Source: Asanoa ferruginea (GTDB lineage: Bacteria; Actinomycetota; Actinomycetes; Mycobacteriales; Micromonosporaceae). From it: a stretch of 64,000 nt of DNA. The notes beneath the pieces were generated by a model. It made no database searches. It had not been told where the DNA came from and saw only the letters and a list, made by a program, of their open reading frames with translations. Location of the stretch: NCBI RefSeq assembly GCF_003387075.1, contig NZ_QUMQ01000001.1, positions 6,076,001-6,140,000 of the forward strand, given 5' to 3'. The position numbers and the translations under genes are program-made. Shown in pieces: positions 17,744 through 27,588 of the stretch. The stretch's first letter is position 1; each line of letters begins with the position of its first letter.

Positions 17744-18050
17744 GCCGCCCACCCGATGCTCCCGCACGCCGGTCAGGGCAGCAACCAGGCGATCGAGGAC
17801 GCGGCGGCGCTCGCGGCCTACCTGTCCGCCGACGGGCTCTCGGTGGCGGCGGGGCCGCGGAAGTACGAGCACCTACGCAAGGCCCGCACCCGCAAGATCC
17901 AGCTAGGCTCGCGCGGCAACGCGGCCTGCTTCCAGCTGCCCGACGGCCGCCCAGCCGACGAGCGCAACGCCCGCCTCCAGTCGCCGCCCGACAACGTGGC
18001 CTGGAGGCCGACGCTCGCGTGCGAGGCGGTCATGACGGCGGCGGCCCGCA
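17744..18050 (+). pseudogene. Remnant of FAD-dependent (salicylate hydroxylase-like) monooxygenase
   Basis: After an in-frame TAG the sequence encodes AAHPMLPHAGQGSNQAIEDA, the conserved C-terminal FAD-binding block of group A flavin monooxygenases, followed by KYEHLRKARTRKIQLGSRGN. The N-terminal two thirds are missing and similarity fades after about 18050. The frame happens to stay open into the next gene, but that gene has its own signal peptide and start, so the join is not real. It is a decayed C-terminal fragment. Confidence 0.75.
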
Positions 18051-18286
18051 CCGACCAGACCTTGTCCGACCGCGACAAGGGATCTAAGTGGTCTCCATCG
18101 GCGGACGTCACTGGACCGGATCACCATCTGGCAGCTACGGTCAGCCTGGCAGTAGCGACCAGTTCAGCAGTGGAGCCGGCCTCCTCCTTCATTGCTGGTT
18201 GCGCAGCCAGGACGGTCCCAGGCCGGGCTAGCCGCCGGTCAAATCGGCGACCTGCTGGCCGCCTAGGAGAGGGGAGCGACCCCACC

Positions 18287-19390
18287 ATGACTTCTACGAC
18301 TTTCAACAACTCGTCCCGCCGACGGGCAATCGCCATCATCGCGGCGGTCTCGACCGCCGTGACCGTGGCAGCCTGCAACCGTGGCGAGTCCTCCAGTTCG
18401 GGTACCGGCGGCGAGGCGGCCATCGGCGTCAGCCTCATCACCAAGGACTCCACCAATCCGTTTTTCGTTGCCATGCAGAAAGGCGCAAAGCAGGACGCCA
18501 CGAAGAACAACGTGAAGCTGACCGTCGCCTCGGGCAAGGAGGAGGGTGACGACCAGGGCCAGATCACCGCGATCGAGGACGCCATCGCCCGCGGCGACAA
18601 GGGCATCCTCATCACCCCGATGAGCAACGGCGTCAACGCCTCCATGACGAAGGCTCGGGATGCGGGCCTGTACGTGATCGCGCTGGACACCCCGCCGGAC
18701 CCGGCGGACACCGTCGACATCACGTTCGCCACCGACAATCGTGCGGCTGGCAAGCTGGACGGGCAGTGGGCGGCCGCGCAGCTCGACGGCAAGCCGGCGG
18801 TCATCGCCCTGCTCGACCTGTTCGACGACAAGATCGTGTCGGTCGACTACAACCGCGACCAGGGCTTCCTCGAGGGCATGGGCATCGACGTCGCCGACCC
18901 GAAGAAGAACGGCGACGAAGCGAAGACCGGTAAATACACGGGTGGCAAGGGTGGCACGTACACCATCGTCTGCAACGAGGCCGGACAGGGCGCCGAGGAC
19001 GGTGGCCGGTCCGCTATGGAGAGGTGCCTCGCCAAGAACCCCAACATCAACCTCGTCTACACGATCAACGAGCCGACGGCTGTCGGGGCGAACGCCAGCC
19101 TGAAGGCCGCCGGCAAGACGGCCATCATCGTCTCCGTGGATGGTGGATGCGCCGGCGTCGCGAGCGTCGAGAGTGGCGTTGTGGGTGCGACCGCCCAGCA
19201 ATATCCGCTCAAGATGGCGACGCTCGGCATGGAGGCCATCGCCAAGATCGCCCGCGGTGGTGAGAAGCCGAAGACCTCGCCCGGCCTCGACTTCTACAAC
19301 ACCGGCGTCGCGCTGGTGACCGACAAGAAGGTGGATGGAGTCGACAGCATCTCCTCTGCCGAGGGCGCCAAGATCTGCTGGGGTAACTGA
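18287..19390 (+). CDS. Sugar ABC transporter substrate-binding lipoprotein (FrcB/RbsB type)
   Basis: This 367-residue protein starts at ATG 18287. It has a lipoprotein signal with a basic n-region (SSRRR), a hydrophobic core and the lipid-attachment Cys30 in TVAAC. The mature part is a periplasmic-binding-protein-like fold (IGVSLITKDSTNPFFVAMQKGAK, then DNRAAGKLDGQWAA) of the ribose/fructose group. It captures a monosaccharide outside the membrane for the permease and ATPase encoded immediately downstream, which form a complete CUT2-type importer. The exact sugar is not readable; fructose or ribose is typical. Confidence 0.92.
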   Translation: MTSTTFNNSSRRRAIAIIAAVSTAVTVAACNRGESSSSGTGGEAAIGVSLITKDSTNPFFVAMQKGAKQDATKNNVKLTVASGKEEGDDQGQITAIEDAIARGDKGILITPMSNGVNASMTKARDAGLYVIALDTPPDPADTVDITFATDNRAAGKLDGQWAAAQLDGKPAVIALLDLFDDKIVSVDYNRDQGFLEGMGIDVADPKKNGDEAKTGKYTGGKGGTYTIVCNEAGQGAEDGGRSAMERCLAKNPNINLVYTINEPTAVGANASLKAAGKTAIIVSVDGGCAGVASVESGVVGATAQQYPLKMATLGMEAIAKIARGGEKPKTSPGLDFYNTGVALVTDKKVDGVDSISSAEGAKICWGN

Positions 19391-19392
19391 CC

Positions 19393-20411
19393 ATGAGTGA
19401 CACGGTCACGTCTGCTGCCGCCGAGTTCGCCCGGCGGCAGCACTCTCCCGTTCAACGCGTGCAGCACCAGCTGCACGCTCGGCCGTGGTTGAGTCCGCTC
19501 TTCCTGCTCTTCGTGGCCTTCGTGGTGTTCTTCATCGCCACGCCCACGTTCCTCACCGCCAACTCGATGGGCATCCTGCTCCAGCAGACCGCCGTCGTCG
19601 CGACGCTCGCGGTCGGCCAGACGCTGGTCATTCTCACGGCGGGCATCGACCTGTCGGTCGGGGCCATCATGGTGCTGACGATGATGGTCATGGCCTCGCT
19701 CGCCAGGGACGGGGGCATGCCGGGCCTTCTTGCCCTGGTGATCGGATTCGTGCTCGCCTTGGCGGCCGGAGCGCTCAACGGATTTCTCGTCACCCGGATC
19801 AACCTGCCGCCGTTCATCGTCACGCTCGGCACGCTCAGCGTCTACACCGCGATCGCCCTGCTGTACTCCGGTGGTGAGAGCATTCAGGCCTCTCACCTGC
19901 CCGGGTTGCTCAACGTCCTCGGCGAAGGCTTCGCCATTGGAAGCTTCCGGTTGACCTGGGGCATCGTCGTCATGGTGATCATCTACGCCATCGTCGGCTT
20001 CGCTCTGTCGCAGACGGCGTGGGGCCGATACGTGTACGCCGTAGGCGACGACCCCGAGTCCGCGCGCCTTTCCGGCGTGCCCAGCAAGCGAATCCTGCTC
20101 GCCGTCTACACGGTCGCCGGGCTGATCTACGCCATCGCCGCCTGGGAACTCATCGGACGTGCTGGGGCCGCGACGCCAAATGCCGTTCCCGACGCCAACC
20201 TGCAGTCCATCACGGCTGTCGTCATCGGAGGCACGAGCCTCTTCGGTGGCCGTGGCGTCCTGATCGGCACCCTTCTCGGCGCCCTCATCGTCCAGACGCT
20301 CCAGTTCGGATTGTCCCAGATGGGCGTCGACCAGCAGTGGCGCGTGCTCGCGACCGGCATCCTCATCGTCGTGGCCGTCGCTGCCGACCAATGGATCAGG
20401 AAGGTCAAGGC

Positions 20412-20415
<4 letters not shown>
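19393..20415 (+). CDS. CUT2-type sugar ABC transporter permease (FrcC/RbsC type)
   Basis: The 340-residue membrane protein has 8-10 hydrophobic segments, starting 2 bp after the binding-protein stop. Conserved blocks include GQTLVILTAGIDLSVGAIMVL and AVGDDPESARLSGVPSKRIL, the coupling loop of ribose/fructose permeases. It forms the homodimeric channel of the importer. Its TGA overlaps the ATG of the ATPase gene (ATGA), so the three genes are one operon. Confidence 0.93.
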
Positions 20416-21245
<830 letters not shown>

Positions 21246-21418
21246 GCGAGAGCATCGTGTGTGCGGCCACTCCCCGCCGATCAAGGGCCAAGACGACGGG
21301 CTTACGCAGCCATCCGATCACCTACCGGCTCGCACGCCGATCCGTTGTCGGTGCGTGTCGAGGTTGGATGTGTGGTCCCCAGATGGTCTCTCTTTGGGGA
21401 CGGGGCCGCCCCATGGAT

Positions 21419-21652
21419 TCACTGTCGTGGCGCCGGCGGAGCGACCGCAGTGCAGGCGACGACGGGGGCATCCGGCTCGCCGTGCTCGATCTCGTACTGG
21501 CACTCACTACACGGCTCCGCCGAAATGTGTTCGCGCCAGTCGTGCCCACACGCCGGACAGTCGCCATACCAGCGGGGTCGCCGCCGCAGCCATCTCATCC
21601 TCGCATTGTGCTGCGGTGCTGAATCCGGCGTCCAGGCCGACTCGTCCGTCAC
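21419..21652 (-). CDS. Small zinc-ribbon-like protein
   Basis: A 77-residue frame starts at GTG 21652 (an internal ATG at 21598 gives MRWLRRRP). It carries two Cys pairs, CPAC and CSEC, about 15 residues apart with GHDWREH between, a plausible zinc ribbon, followed by an acidic YEIEHGEPD. Short proteins of this pattern occur in actinomycetes without known function. No strong ribosome site is visible, so the start is uncertain. Confidence 0.5.
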   Translation of the reverse strand: MTDESAWTPDSAPQHNARMRWLRRRPRWYGDCPACGHDWREHISAEPCSECQYEIEHGEPDAPVVACTAVAPPAPRQ

Positions 21653-21689
21653 CCACCCTGTTTGACCTCAGGTTTCGGAGGGCCGAGTA

Positions 21690-21845
21690 AAAGAGTCTTG
21701 CCAGAGTCTCCTATCTGGATGCCAACAGGCCGTCCCTTGTAGACGGCACAATCGATGGCGTCCCAGGGTGATGTAGCGATCCCGTTGGGACCTCGGTAGC
21801 AGTGCCGAGCCGCGGCTGGGCGGAGAACGCTTTGTGAAACGTCCC
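21690..21845 (-). repeat. Degenerate repeat, copy 1 (related to 44845-44995)
   Basis: This stretch and 44845-44995 share the run GAGTAAA.GAGTCTTG at one end and GTTTC.CA..GCGTTCTC.GCCCAGCCGCG at the other. Both encode HCYR.PN....TS...AI on the minus strand. The shared open frame suggests remnants of a small gene family. At 44.8 kb this unit is directly joined to the one at 44763-44845, whereas here the related piece lies at 22063-22135 on the other side. Confidence 0.45.
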
Positions 21846-21961
21846 TGGCCACCGTCGGCGGCGCGATCGGCTCCGGGCTGGAGGACGAGGACACGGTGCG
21901 AGCCGCCGCGTACGGCTACCACCCCCGAACCCGCCGGCTGGAGGGACGAGAAGGACCTTGG

Positions 21962-22062
21962 TGCCGAGTTATGGAAAGAGGGTCCCCGCAAGTCGCTGAC
22001 CTGCGGAAACCCTCACGCTGTCGGGACGGCGGGATTCGAACCCACGCCCCCTTGACCCCCAG
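21962..22062 (-). repeat. Left attachment-site copy: 3' part of tRNA-Pro plus its terminator
   Basis: These 101 bases match 50917-51017 at about 91%. 22022-22062 reproduces the 3' 41 bases of the tRNA-Pro at 50977-51049 with one mismatch. The rest reproduces the tRNA terminator hairpin (GAGGG...CCCTC). Sequence diverges abruptly after the anticodon-loop region at 22062, so this is no functional tRNA. It is what integration at the 3' end of a tRNA leaves at the far end of an element. Confidence 0.75.
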
Positions 22063-22606
22063 CTCTTGGCTGGGGGAGCGACAATGCTCGGCAACGTCTT
22101 CCCAGGTCATGTGAGGCTTCTACCTGCGAAGTAAAGGGGTCGTCGCGATCGTCCGACGTGGACGGTGCATCGCGACACCGCTCCGGATTCTCCGGCATCG
22201 GTGCGCGAGGGTGCAGCTCAGAGGGGCGACACGAACCAAAACCCAACGGGGTGACCACCTGTCGGCGATCATCGATCTGCCAGAAGTGGATTGATGGTAG
22301 TCCCGGCGCGTTCCGCTTGCTGAGCTCGGTGCGGTCGTTGCCGCGCCTAGCTAGCCGCGGAGTGGGGAGGAGCTCCTGGCTCGGGAGTTGAACGAATCTC
22401 GCTGGGCGCAGGTCGAAGGCCCCCATGGAGCGGATTCCACGGAGACTGCTTTTGAAGATCTCATCGCGGCGTGCTCGCTGCGTGAAATAGCCGCGGGACG
22501 CCCTGCCGCGCAGAGTGGGGCACCTGCGTGCCGCCGAGATCCGCTCATGCCGAGGAGAGTGCGTCTACAGTGCGAGGCTTGGTCGACGACAGGGGTGCTG
22601 TTTCGT
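22063..22606. other. Gene-poor left end of the island
   Basis: I see no convincing intact gene. On the minus strand 22110-22055 encodes MTWEDVAEHCRSPSQELG, related to TTWEYVAEHAAHPAKSWG at 44.8 kb, but reading continues into the tRNA fragment. The frame upstream of 22607 stays open back to 22388 without recognisable similarity. Confidence 0.4.
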
Positions 22607-22924
22607 ATGGCGGACCACGATGCTGCGGTCGCCGACCTTTGGGATGCGCACATGCGGGCGGCGTTCCCTAACCGGCTGAGAGGCGCTGAGGTCGCCGCCG
22701 TCGAGATGGTGATTCTAGATGCAGATGTGGTTGGCTGCGTCAGCGCCTGGCTGCGCAACGGCGGAAACATCGATGGCCCGCATTGCGGCCATCTCGCGTC
22801 ATGTGAGGAACAACTAATCCGGGTCATCCCGGAGTTGAACGGCGGTGAGGCCGCGTACTACCAGCGGCTGTTGGACATGACGGCATTGGTCCTCGAATCA
22901 CTTCAGAACCCACGGTCCGGTTGA
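22607..22924 (+). CDS. Conserved hypothetical protein
   Basis: This encodes 105 residues from ATG 22607, with AGGGG upstream; the frame is open from 22388, so a longer product is possible. The composition is that of a soluble helical protein: DLWDAHMRAAFPNRLRG, VEMVILDADVVGCVSAWL and EAAYYQRLLDMTALVLESL. The pattern of a LDAD-GC-S-W block followed by LP-L---E--YY-RL resembles an uncharacterised small protein seen in many actinomycetes. No function can be given. It lies alone at the left end of the island. Confidence 0.6.
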   Translation: MADHDAAVADLWDAHMRAAFPNRLRGAEVAAVEMVILDADVVGCVSAWLRNGGNIDGPHCGHLASCEEQLIRVIPELNGGEAAYYQRLLDMTALVLESLQNPRSG

Positions 22925-22983
22925 GCGGCGTGCGCGCATCTGCCGCGATCCGCGCGCACTACCCACCGAGACAGACAGGTGGG

Positions 22984-23244
22984 TCACGAGGGCTGCGACG
23001 AGGTGGGTGAGTGCGCGCCGAAGTAGGGGCTACGCACCAGGTAGTCCTCGAGCCACGCGAATCTGAGCGCCACGTTGCGTCCCTCACCGCGCGCGTCCGA
23101 AACCTCGATCGTCTGGACAATGCAGCCGTACGTCAAAACGGCGACCGACATGCCGAGCGGGTTTGACAGGCGGTAGGCCTCCACCTTCTGGCCGCCAGGT
23201 AGCCCGCCGAAATCTGTGGCCGCAGGGACAGCGGGAACCGGCAT
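22984..23244 (-). pseudogene. Aldose 1-epimerase (mutarotase), N-terminal fragment
   Basis: 86 residues remain of an enzyme normally about 300-350 long. They match the N-terminus of galactose mutarotases: FGGLPGGQKVEAYRLSN, MSVAVLTYGCIVQTIEVSD, NVALRFAWLEDYL and SPYFGAH. The similarity ends abruptly at YFGA and a short unrelated tail follows. It starts 3 bp after the PfkB kinase stop, as last gene of the minus-strand catabolic operon. The truncation lies close to the left island end, so it may result from the rearrangement that formed this boundary. Confidence 0.75.
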
Positions 23245-23247
23245 CAG

Positions 23248-24273
23248 TCATCCGGCGTGGTGGGGTGACCCCGGCAGGCCCGGCGGCAGCGGCAACCCGA
23301 GGTTCTCGGCCACTGCCTGCACCCTGTCCGCCGTGAGGTCTGGATTGATCGTGTGGCGTGAGGTCACCTTCAAGCCGGAGACCAGTGCGGCGTAGCGGTT
23401 CGCGGTCGCCAGGGGGATCCCACGCGCCGTCGCCACCACGAGTCCGGCGAGGTGGGCGTCGCCGGCTCCGGCGGTATTGGCCACCGTGACGTCGAGGGCG
23501 GCCGCATGGGTGAGGGCCTGGCCGTCCCATGCCCAGCTACCGTGGCCGCCGGCCGTCACGACCACGGACATACGCGGATTCACCTCAGCGAGTCGGCGAA
23601 CGGCCGCCTCGACCACGCTCGGGACGGATGCACCCTCCGCCACCATTCCGGCCAGTGCGGCTGCCTCGTCGAGGTTCACGGCCAACAGATCAACCTTCTT
23701 GAGCAGCCCGGAGGTCAGAACCTGCTCGAGCTCTCCGGGGACGAAGGCCGCGACCCGGAAGAACGCCGCCTCCGTCGCGAGTTCGAGCAACGCGTACCGC
23801 GCTTCGAGTGGCACCTCTGGCAGTGCGACAGCGATGCCCTTGCCGTAGTGGGCCGCGACCACGGGGCCCGCATGCCGGATGTCCTGCGGCCCGACGCAAT
23901 CGCTCGCCGAGCCCGCTGTGGTGATGTTGCCGCCGTCGCCACCGGGGTAGACGAAGCACACCGAAAACAGTGTGGGGCGGGACGAGACCGTCACGAACGA
24001 CATGTCCATACCCGCCGTACGCATTTCCTCGGCGACGGTCCTGCCGTTCGCGTCGTCGCCGACCTTGCCGATCGGAAAGACCCGGACGCCGGTCCCCAGC
24101 AGCCGTTGGACGTAGTGGCAGACAATGTGGAGCTTGCAATAGTCGCGCTGGTCGAGCAGCGTCGCCGCCCGGCTCTCTTCCCGCCCAAGAGTGTGGTCGC
24201 CCGTCAGCGCGAGGAACATGCCCGAGCCGATGCCACCCGTCGCCACCACAACGTCGTACGTCCGCGGACTCAT
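23248..24273 (-). CDS. PfkB family sugar kinase
   Basis: The 341-residue protein starts at ATG 24273 overlapping the upstream stop (ATGA). It is a ribokinase-fold kinase with VFPIGKVGDDANG near the sugar site and the catalytic anion-hole motif NTAGAGDAHLAGLV with its Asp base near the C-terminus. It phosphorylates a sugar or sugar phosphate with ATP in the cytoplasm. Next to SIS, NagB-like and GH4 genes, a tagatose/fructose-type or amino-sugar substrate is likely. The N-terminal GGIGSGMFLALTGDHTLGREES is longer than in ordinary ribokinases. Confidence 0.85.
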   Translation of the reverse strand: MSPRTYDVVVATGGIGSGMFLALTGDHTLGREESRAATLLDQRDYCKLHIVCHYVQRLLGTGVRVFPIGKVGDDANGRTVAEEMRTAGMDMSFVTVSSRPTLFSVCFVYPGGDGGNITTAGSASDCVGPQDIRHAGPVVAAHYGKGIAVALPEVPLEARYALLELATEAAFFRVAAFVPGELEQVLTSGLLKKVDLLAVNLDEAAALAGMVAEGASVPSVVEAAVRRLAEVNPRMSVVVTAGGHGSWAWDGQALTHAAALDVTVANTAGAGDAHLAGLVVATARGIPLATANRYAALVSGLKVTSRHTINPDLTADRVQAVAENLGLPLPPGLPGSPHHAG

Positions 24274-25169
24274 GGAAGCACGCCGAGGTCCCACTCAGGG
24301 TGCTGGCTGACCGGATGTTGCGCCGTTTCGACGGTGGCCGTGAGCAGCGCGTCGGAGTGCTCCTGCAGCAGCGTGATCGGATACTCCGGGGTGACCTCAC
24401 TGAACAGGGCCACCCGCAGGGCCGTCTGCTTCCATGCGCCGGTGTCGCTGAACAACCTGATCTTGCGTGCGGGGAGGATCTCGCTGAGACCGAGCGTGAC
24501 GGACATCGGGGGTACGAACTGATACGCGCCGCCGAAAGTGCGCTGGGCGAGCGCGATGACGGTGTCGAGGTTGTTGTCCTGCACCCTGGCTGTCGACGCC
24601 CGCAGCTGTTGGACCGTCACGGGACTGTAGGGATGGCGGCGTGCCTGGTTGTAGGCGATGTGCCCGTCCTGTCCCCACCCGCCGTACACGAGGTCGGCCG
24701 GTTGCTCCACGAGGTTGCGCGAGATCTCGTCGAGCGCGTCAGGTTCCGGCCAGTGCCGGCGGGCCTGCGGGACGTTGAGCTCCGGCGCGATGGGACCGTA
24801 GAAGTTCCGTTCCATGAAACCCCGGAAGCTGTACGGGTGGTTGCGGGGGAGTTGCGTGCCCTCCCAGTCGAGGCACTCATCCATGTGGAACACCTCGACG
24901 TGGGAGAGGTTCACCCGGCGCGCGTTGACCAGTTCGGTGAACGGCGCGTACCAACAGCTCGGCCCGCAGGGTACGACGATTCGCAGGGTGGTTCCCTCGC
25001 GCGCGCTGCGGGTTATCTCCTCGACGAGCTCCCGGGCCATCAGCAGGCCCATCTCGGCGCTGTCCCGGCAGAGCCGAAGCGGTATGCGACGGTCGGGATG
25101 GTCCACGAGGTCTTCGGCTGGGACGCGGCACCAGCGCATGAGGTCCCCGGCCGGGACGGTGCCGCTCAT
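24270..25169 (-). CDS. Glucosamine-6-phosphate deaminase-like protein (NagB family)
   Basis: This 299-residue protein overlaps the GH4 stop by one base at its start. It shows NagB-family blocks: FHMDECLDW (the D-E pair in the active-site strand), GGWGQDGHIAYNQA (the GxGxDGHIAFN-like loop) and TLGLSEILPARKIRLF. NagB enzymes convert amino-sugar 6-phosphates to ketose 6-phosphate plus ammonia. The sequence is divergent, with extra N-terminal residues, so a related isomerase/deaminase on another amino sugar is possible. Its operon mates (GH4, PfkB) fit intracellular breakdown of phosphorylated or amino sugars. Confidence 0.78.
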   Translation of the reverse strand: MSGTVPAGDLMRWCRVPAEDLVDHPDRRIPLRLCRDSAEMGLLMARELVEEITRSAREGTTLRIVVPCGPSCWYAPFTELVNARRVNLSHVEVFHMDECLDWEGTQLPRNHPYSFRGFMERNFYGPIAPELNVPQARRHWPEPDALDEISRNLVEQPADLVYGGWGQDGHIAYNQARRHPYSPVTVQQLRASTARVQDNNLDTVIALAQRTFGGAYQFVPPMSVTLGLSEILPARKIRLFSDTGAWKQTALRVALFSEVTPEYPITLLQEHSDALLTATVETAQHPVSQHPEWDLGVLP

Positions 25170-26488
25170 CAGCGCACGTCCGGCAGCCACTGCTGCTGGG
25201 CTTCGATCATCTCGTCGCACATCCTTCGGATCTGGTCCAGGCTCAGCAGCGAGCTGGTGAGCCGGTCGAGGGAGGCCGCGGCGTAGATCAGGTCCTTGGA
25301 TCGCTGCCGATAGGCCTCGACGACGCAGTGCTGGTAGCCCACCGACGCCAGGTTGATGCCGGCGCACGCGGCCGGCAGGTCGCCGACGAACGTCGGCTGT
25401 ACCCCGTTCTGGTCGACCAGGCAGGGCACCTCGACGCAGCTGCCGTTCGGAAGGTTGGTGATCAGACCGGTGTTCGGGACGTTGCCGTAGACGACCCTGG
25501 GGGTGTTCGTGACAACGGAGTCGACGATCCGGGCGGCGTACTCCTCACTGACGGCCAGCGTCCCTGCCGCGAAATCGTCGGCGAGCCGCTCGAGCTCGGC
25601 GTCGTTGTTGCCCTGGGTGATCTCCAGGTAGTCCCATCGCTGCGGCAGGAGCGCCCGCACGTCCTCGGCCGATCGCCGGAAGTGCGGATAGTATTCGGAC
25701 GCGTGGTGGCTGGACTCGGTCTGGAAGAACCCGGTCAGGTCCATGATGGCTGTCCGGACACCCTCACGACCGCCGGCGTACCACTCGTCCAGCGGCCGTG
25801 CCGGTGCCAGGTCGCCGCGGTGATAGGCGGCGACGGCGGCGCGCAGCTCGGGCATGACGTCGCGCCCCCGATGCCGGAAGTCCAGCATCCAGGCCTGGTG
25901 GTTGATTCCCGCCGCGCGGAAGGACCATTCCCCGGCTTCGAGTCCCATGATGTCGGCCAGCTCGTCGGCGGTGTGCTGGACGGAGTGGCAGAGGCCGGTG
26001 ACGCGGATGCCCGCCGTGGATACGAACCAGCAGTTGATGGCCATGGGGTTCGCGTAGTTCAACATCAGGGCATCGGGACACAGCTCACGCATGTCAGAGA
26101 CGATCTCGTCGAGCGCGCTCATGGAGCGCAGGCCGCGGAACACTCCGCCGGGGCCCAGCGTGTCCCCGACGGTCTGGTCGATTCCGTAGCGGCGAGGGAT
26201 CTCCATGTCGATCGCATAGGCATCGCGACCGCCGACCTGGAAACACACGACGACGAAGTCCGCGCCACGCAAGGCCTCCCGACGGTTCGTCGTTGGCTCG
26301 ATCCGGGCCGTGAGCGCGTGCGCCTCGACCAGCCGGCGGGCCAGCCGCTCGGTGCGGCGCAACGACCCCGCATCGATGTCCATCAGCGAATAGGTGGCGT
26401 CCTTCGTGCTGTCGAACGAGAGAAAGTCGTTCATCAGCTGCAGTGGGAACTCGTAGCCACCGGCACCGATGATCGCGATCTTCGTCAT
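25169..26488 (-). CDS. Glycoside hydrolase family 4 enzyme (first copy)
   Basis: The 439-residue protein starts at ATG 26488 overlapping the upstream TGA. GH4 enzymes use NAD+ and a divalent metal for redox-assisted cleavage of glycosidic bonds. Visible are the nucleotide-binding N-terminus KIAIIGAGGYEF, the loop LNYANPMAIN, the metal Cys in GLCHSVQHT and the metal His in AAGINHQAWML. The alpha-galactosidase/6-phospho-glycosidase branch fits. A paralog is at 30227-31522. The two probably act in the cytoplasm on imported oligosaccharides. Confidence 0.9.
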   Translation of the reverse strand: MTKIAIIGAGGYEFPLQLMNDFLSFDSTKDATYSLMDIDAGSLRRTERLARRLVEAHALTARIEPTTNRREALRGADFVVVCFQVGGRDAYAIDMEIPRRYGIDQTVGDTLGPGGVFRGLRSMSALDEIVSDMRELCPDALMLNYANPMAINCWFVSTAGIRVTGLCHSVQHTADELADIMGLEAGEWSFRAAGINHQAWMLDFRHRGRDVMPELRAAVAAYHRGDLAPARPLDEWYAGGREGVRTAIMDLTGFFQTESSHHASEYYPHFRRSAEDVRALLPQRWDYLEITQGNNDAELERLADDFAAGTLAVSEEYAARIVDSVVTNTPRVVYGNVPNTGLITNLPNGSCVEVPCLVDQNGVQPTFVGDLPAACAGINLASVGYQHCVVEAYRQRSKDLIYAAASLDRLTSSLLSLDQIRRMCDEMIEAQQQWLPDVR

Positions 26489-27588
26489 ACCTTCCCTTCC
26501 GAAATGCCGGGCGTAGCCGCCAACTGGGGCACAAGTCGCCGGACGTTGCCGGAGTAGACCTGCCGCAGCACGTCATCGGGCAGGTGCAGACCCGATATTG
26601 TCCAGCGGCCCATCAGCGGTGGATCGTCGGCGGAGTGCGCGAAGTGCTCGTCGGCGGTCTCCAGGAACCTGAAATGGGTCGGGTAGCTCGCGCCGTCGTG
26701 CGGAACCTCGTCGGTGCCGAACAGCACCCGGTCGGGGTGCCGCAGACACAGCTCGCGGGTCGCCCGAGGCTGCCGGCCGAGTTGTGCGATCCGGGCGGCG
26801 ATGTCGATGTGCAGGTTGGGATAGGTGGCGAGCATCCGGTCCACCCAGCCCAGGTTTTCGGCGTAGCAGCCGGCGTGCACCGCCGCAAACGTCGTGCTGG
26901 GGTGTGAGCTGACCACTGACTCCACGGACTCCATCAGCCGCTCGAAGGATGGAAACCGCGGACCGTGGAAGGACCACTCGGGGCGGGCCTGGAGCAACTC
27001 GAGATACTCGTTGTGATGGTCGACCGCATCGAAGAACGCGACGGGGTCAGCCGCGTGCCACCAGACCGGAATGCCGAGTTCGCCCGCGGCGGCCCACAGT
27101 GGCCCGAGCCGATCGTCGTCGGGTAGCACCAATGCGTTGTCGGCATCCCTGACGTGGAGTCCGAGGTCTTTCCACACCTTCACGCCGGCGGCTCCGGCAG
27201 CCACGGATTCGGTCAGGTTCGCGACCAGTGCGTCCGGGCCGGCGGAGGTGAGCAGCGACCAGTCCACGTGACAGAAAGTGGCCACCCGTCCCGGGTGTCG
27301 CTCGTCGAACCGTTCGATGTTGGCCCGCAGTTCGTCGCCCCACCGGCCGTCGAGGTTGACGAAACCGTGAACGTTGTAATCCGACATGTCATGCAGGAAG
27401 TCGTCGACGCCCTGGACGAGCCACTCTCCCTCGCGTCCCGCCCAACCGCTCAGCCATCGACCCAGATGGGTGTGGGCGTCGATCGCAGGGAACCGGGCGG
27501 CCGGCACGTGGTGCTCGGGCAGCACCAGCCGGGGCCTCGGTCGATATGCACTCAACGGGATGTCGGCCGGCCCGCCCTGCGCGGTCAC
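26485..27588 (-). CDS. Amidohydrolase family 2 (TIM-barrel metal hydrolase)
   Basis: The 367-residue protein starts at GTG 27588 overlapping the dehydrogenase stop (GTGA). The motif IDAHTHLGRW near residue 34 is the HxH metal site of amidohydrolases of the COG2159 type. Later His residues (CHVDWS, WHAADP, HAGCYAENLG) and GTDEVPHD supply the rest of the site. Members hydrolyse or decarboxylate small ring compounds, lactones or amides. Its exact role in the sugar operon is unknown; a lactonase or isomerase-like step after sugar oxidation would fit the two dehydrogenases beside it. Confidence 0.82.
   Translation of the reverse strand: MTAQGGPADIPLSAYRPRPRLVLPEHHVPAARFPAIDAHTHLGRWLSGWAGREGEWLVQGVDDFLHDMSDYNVHGFVNLDGRWGDELRANIERFDERHPGRVATFCHVDWSLLTSAGPDALVANLTESVAAGAAGVKVWKDLGLHVRDADNALVLPDDDRLGPLWAAAGELGIPVWWHAADPVAFFDAVDHHNEYLELLQARPEWSFHGPRFPSFERLMESVESVVSSHPSTTFAAVHAGCYAENLGWVDRMLATYPNLHIDIAARIAQLGRQPRATRELCLRHPDRVLFGTDEVPHDGASYPTHFRFLETADEHFAHSADDPPLMGRWTISGLHLPDDVLRQVYSGNVRRLVPQLAATPGISEGKV

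Noticed and set aside
15275-17872. Very long minus-strand open frame (865 codons) opposite the penicillin-binding protein
   Set aside because: It is the antisense of a clear PBP gene, with Arg/Gly/Leu-rich composition, no motif and no ribosome site; long antisense frames are expected at this GC content.
17756-19390. Single 544-residue frame joining monooxygenase pieces to the sugar-binding protein
   Set aside because: The second part has its own ATG, ribosome site and lipoprotein signal; the first is a decayed fragment that happens to remain in frame.
22022-22095. A second tRNA-Pro gene
   Set aside because: Only the 3' 41 bases match a tRNA; the D-arm and 5' acceptor strand are absent, so it is an attachment-site remnant.
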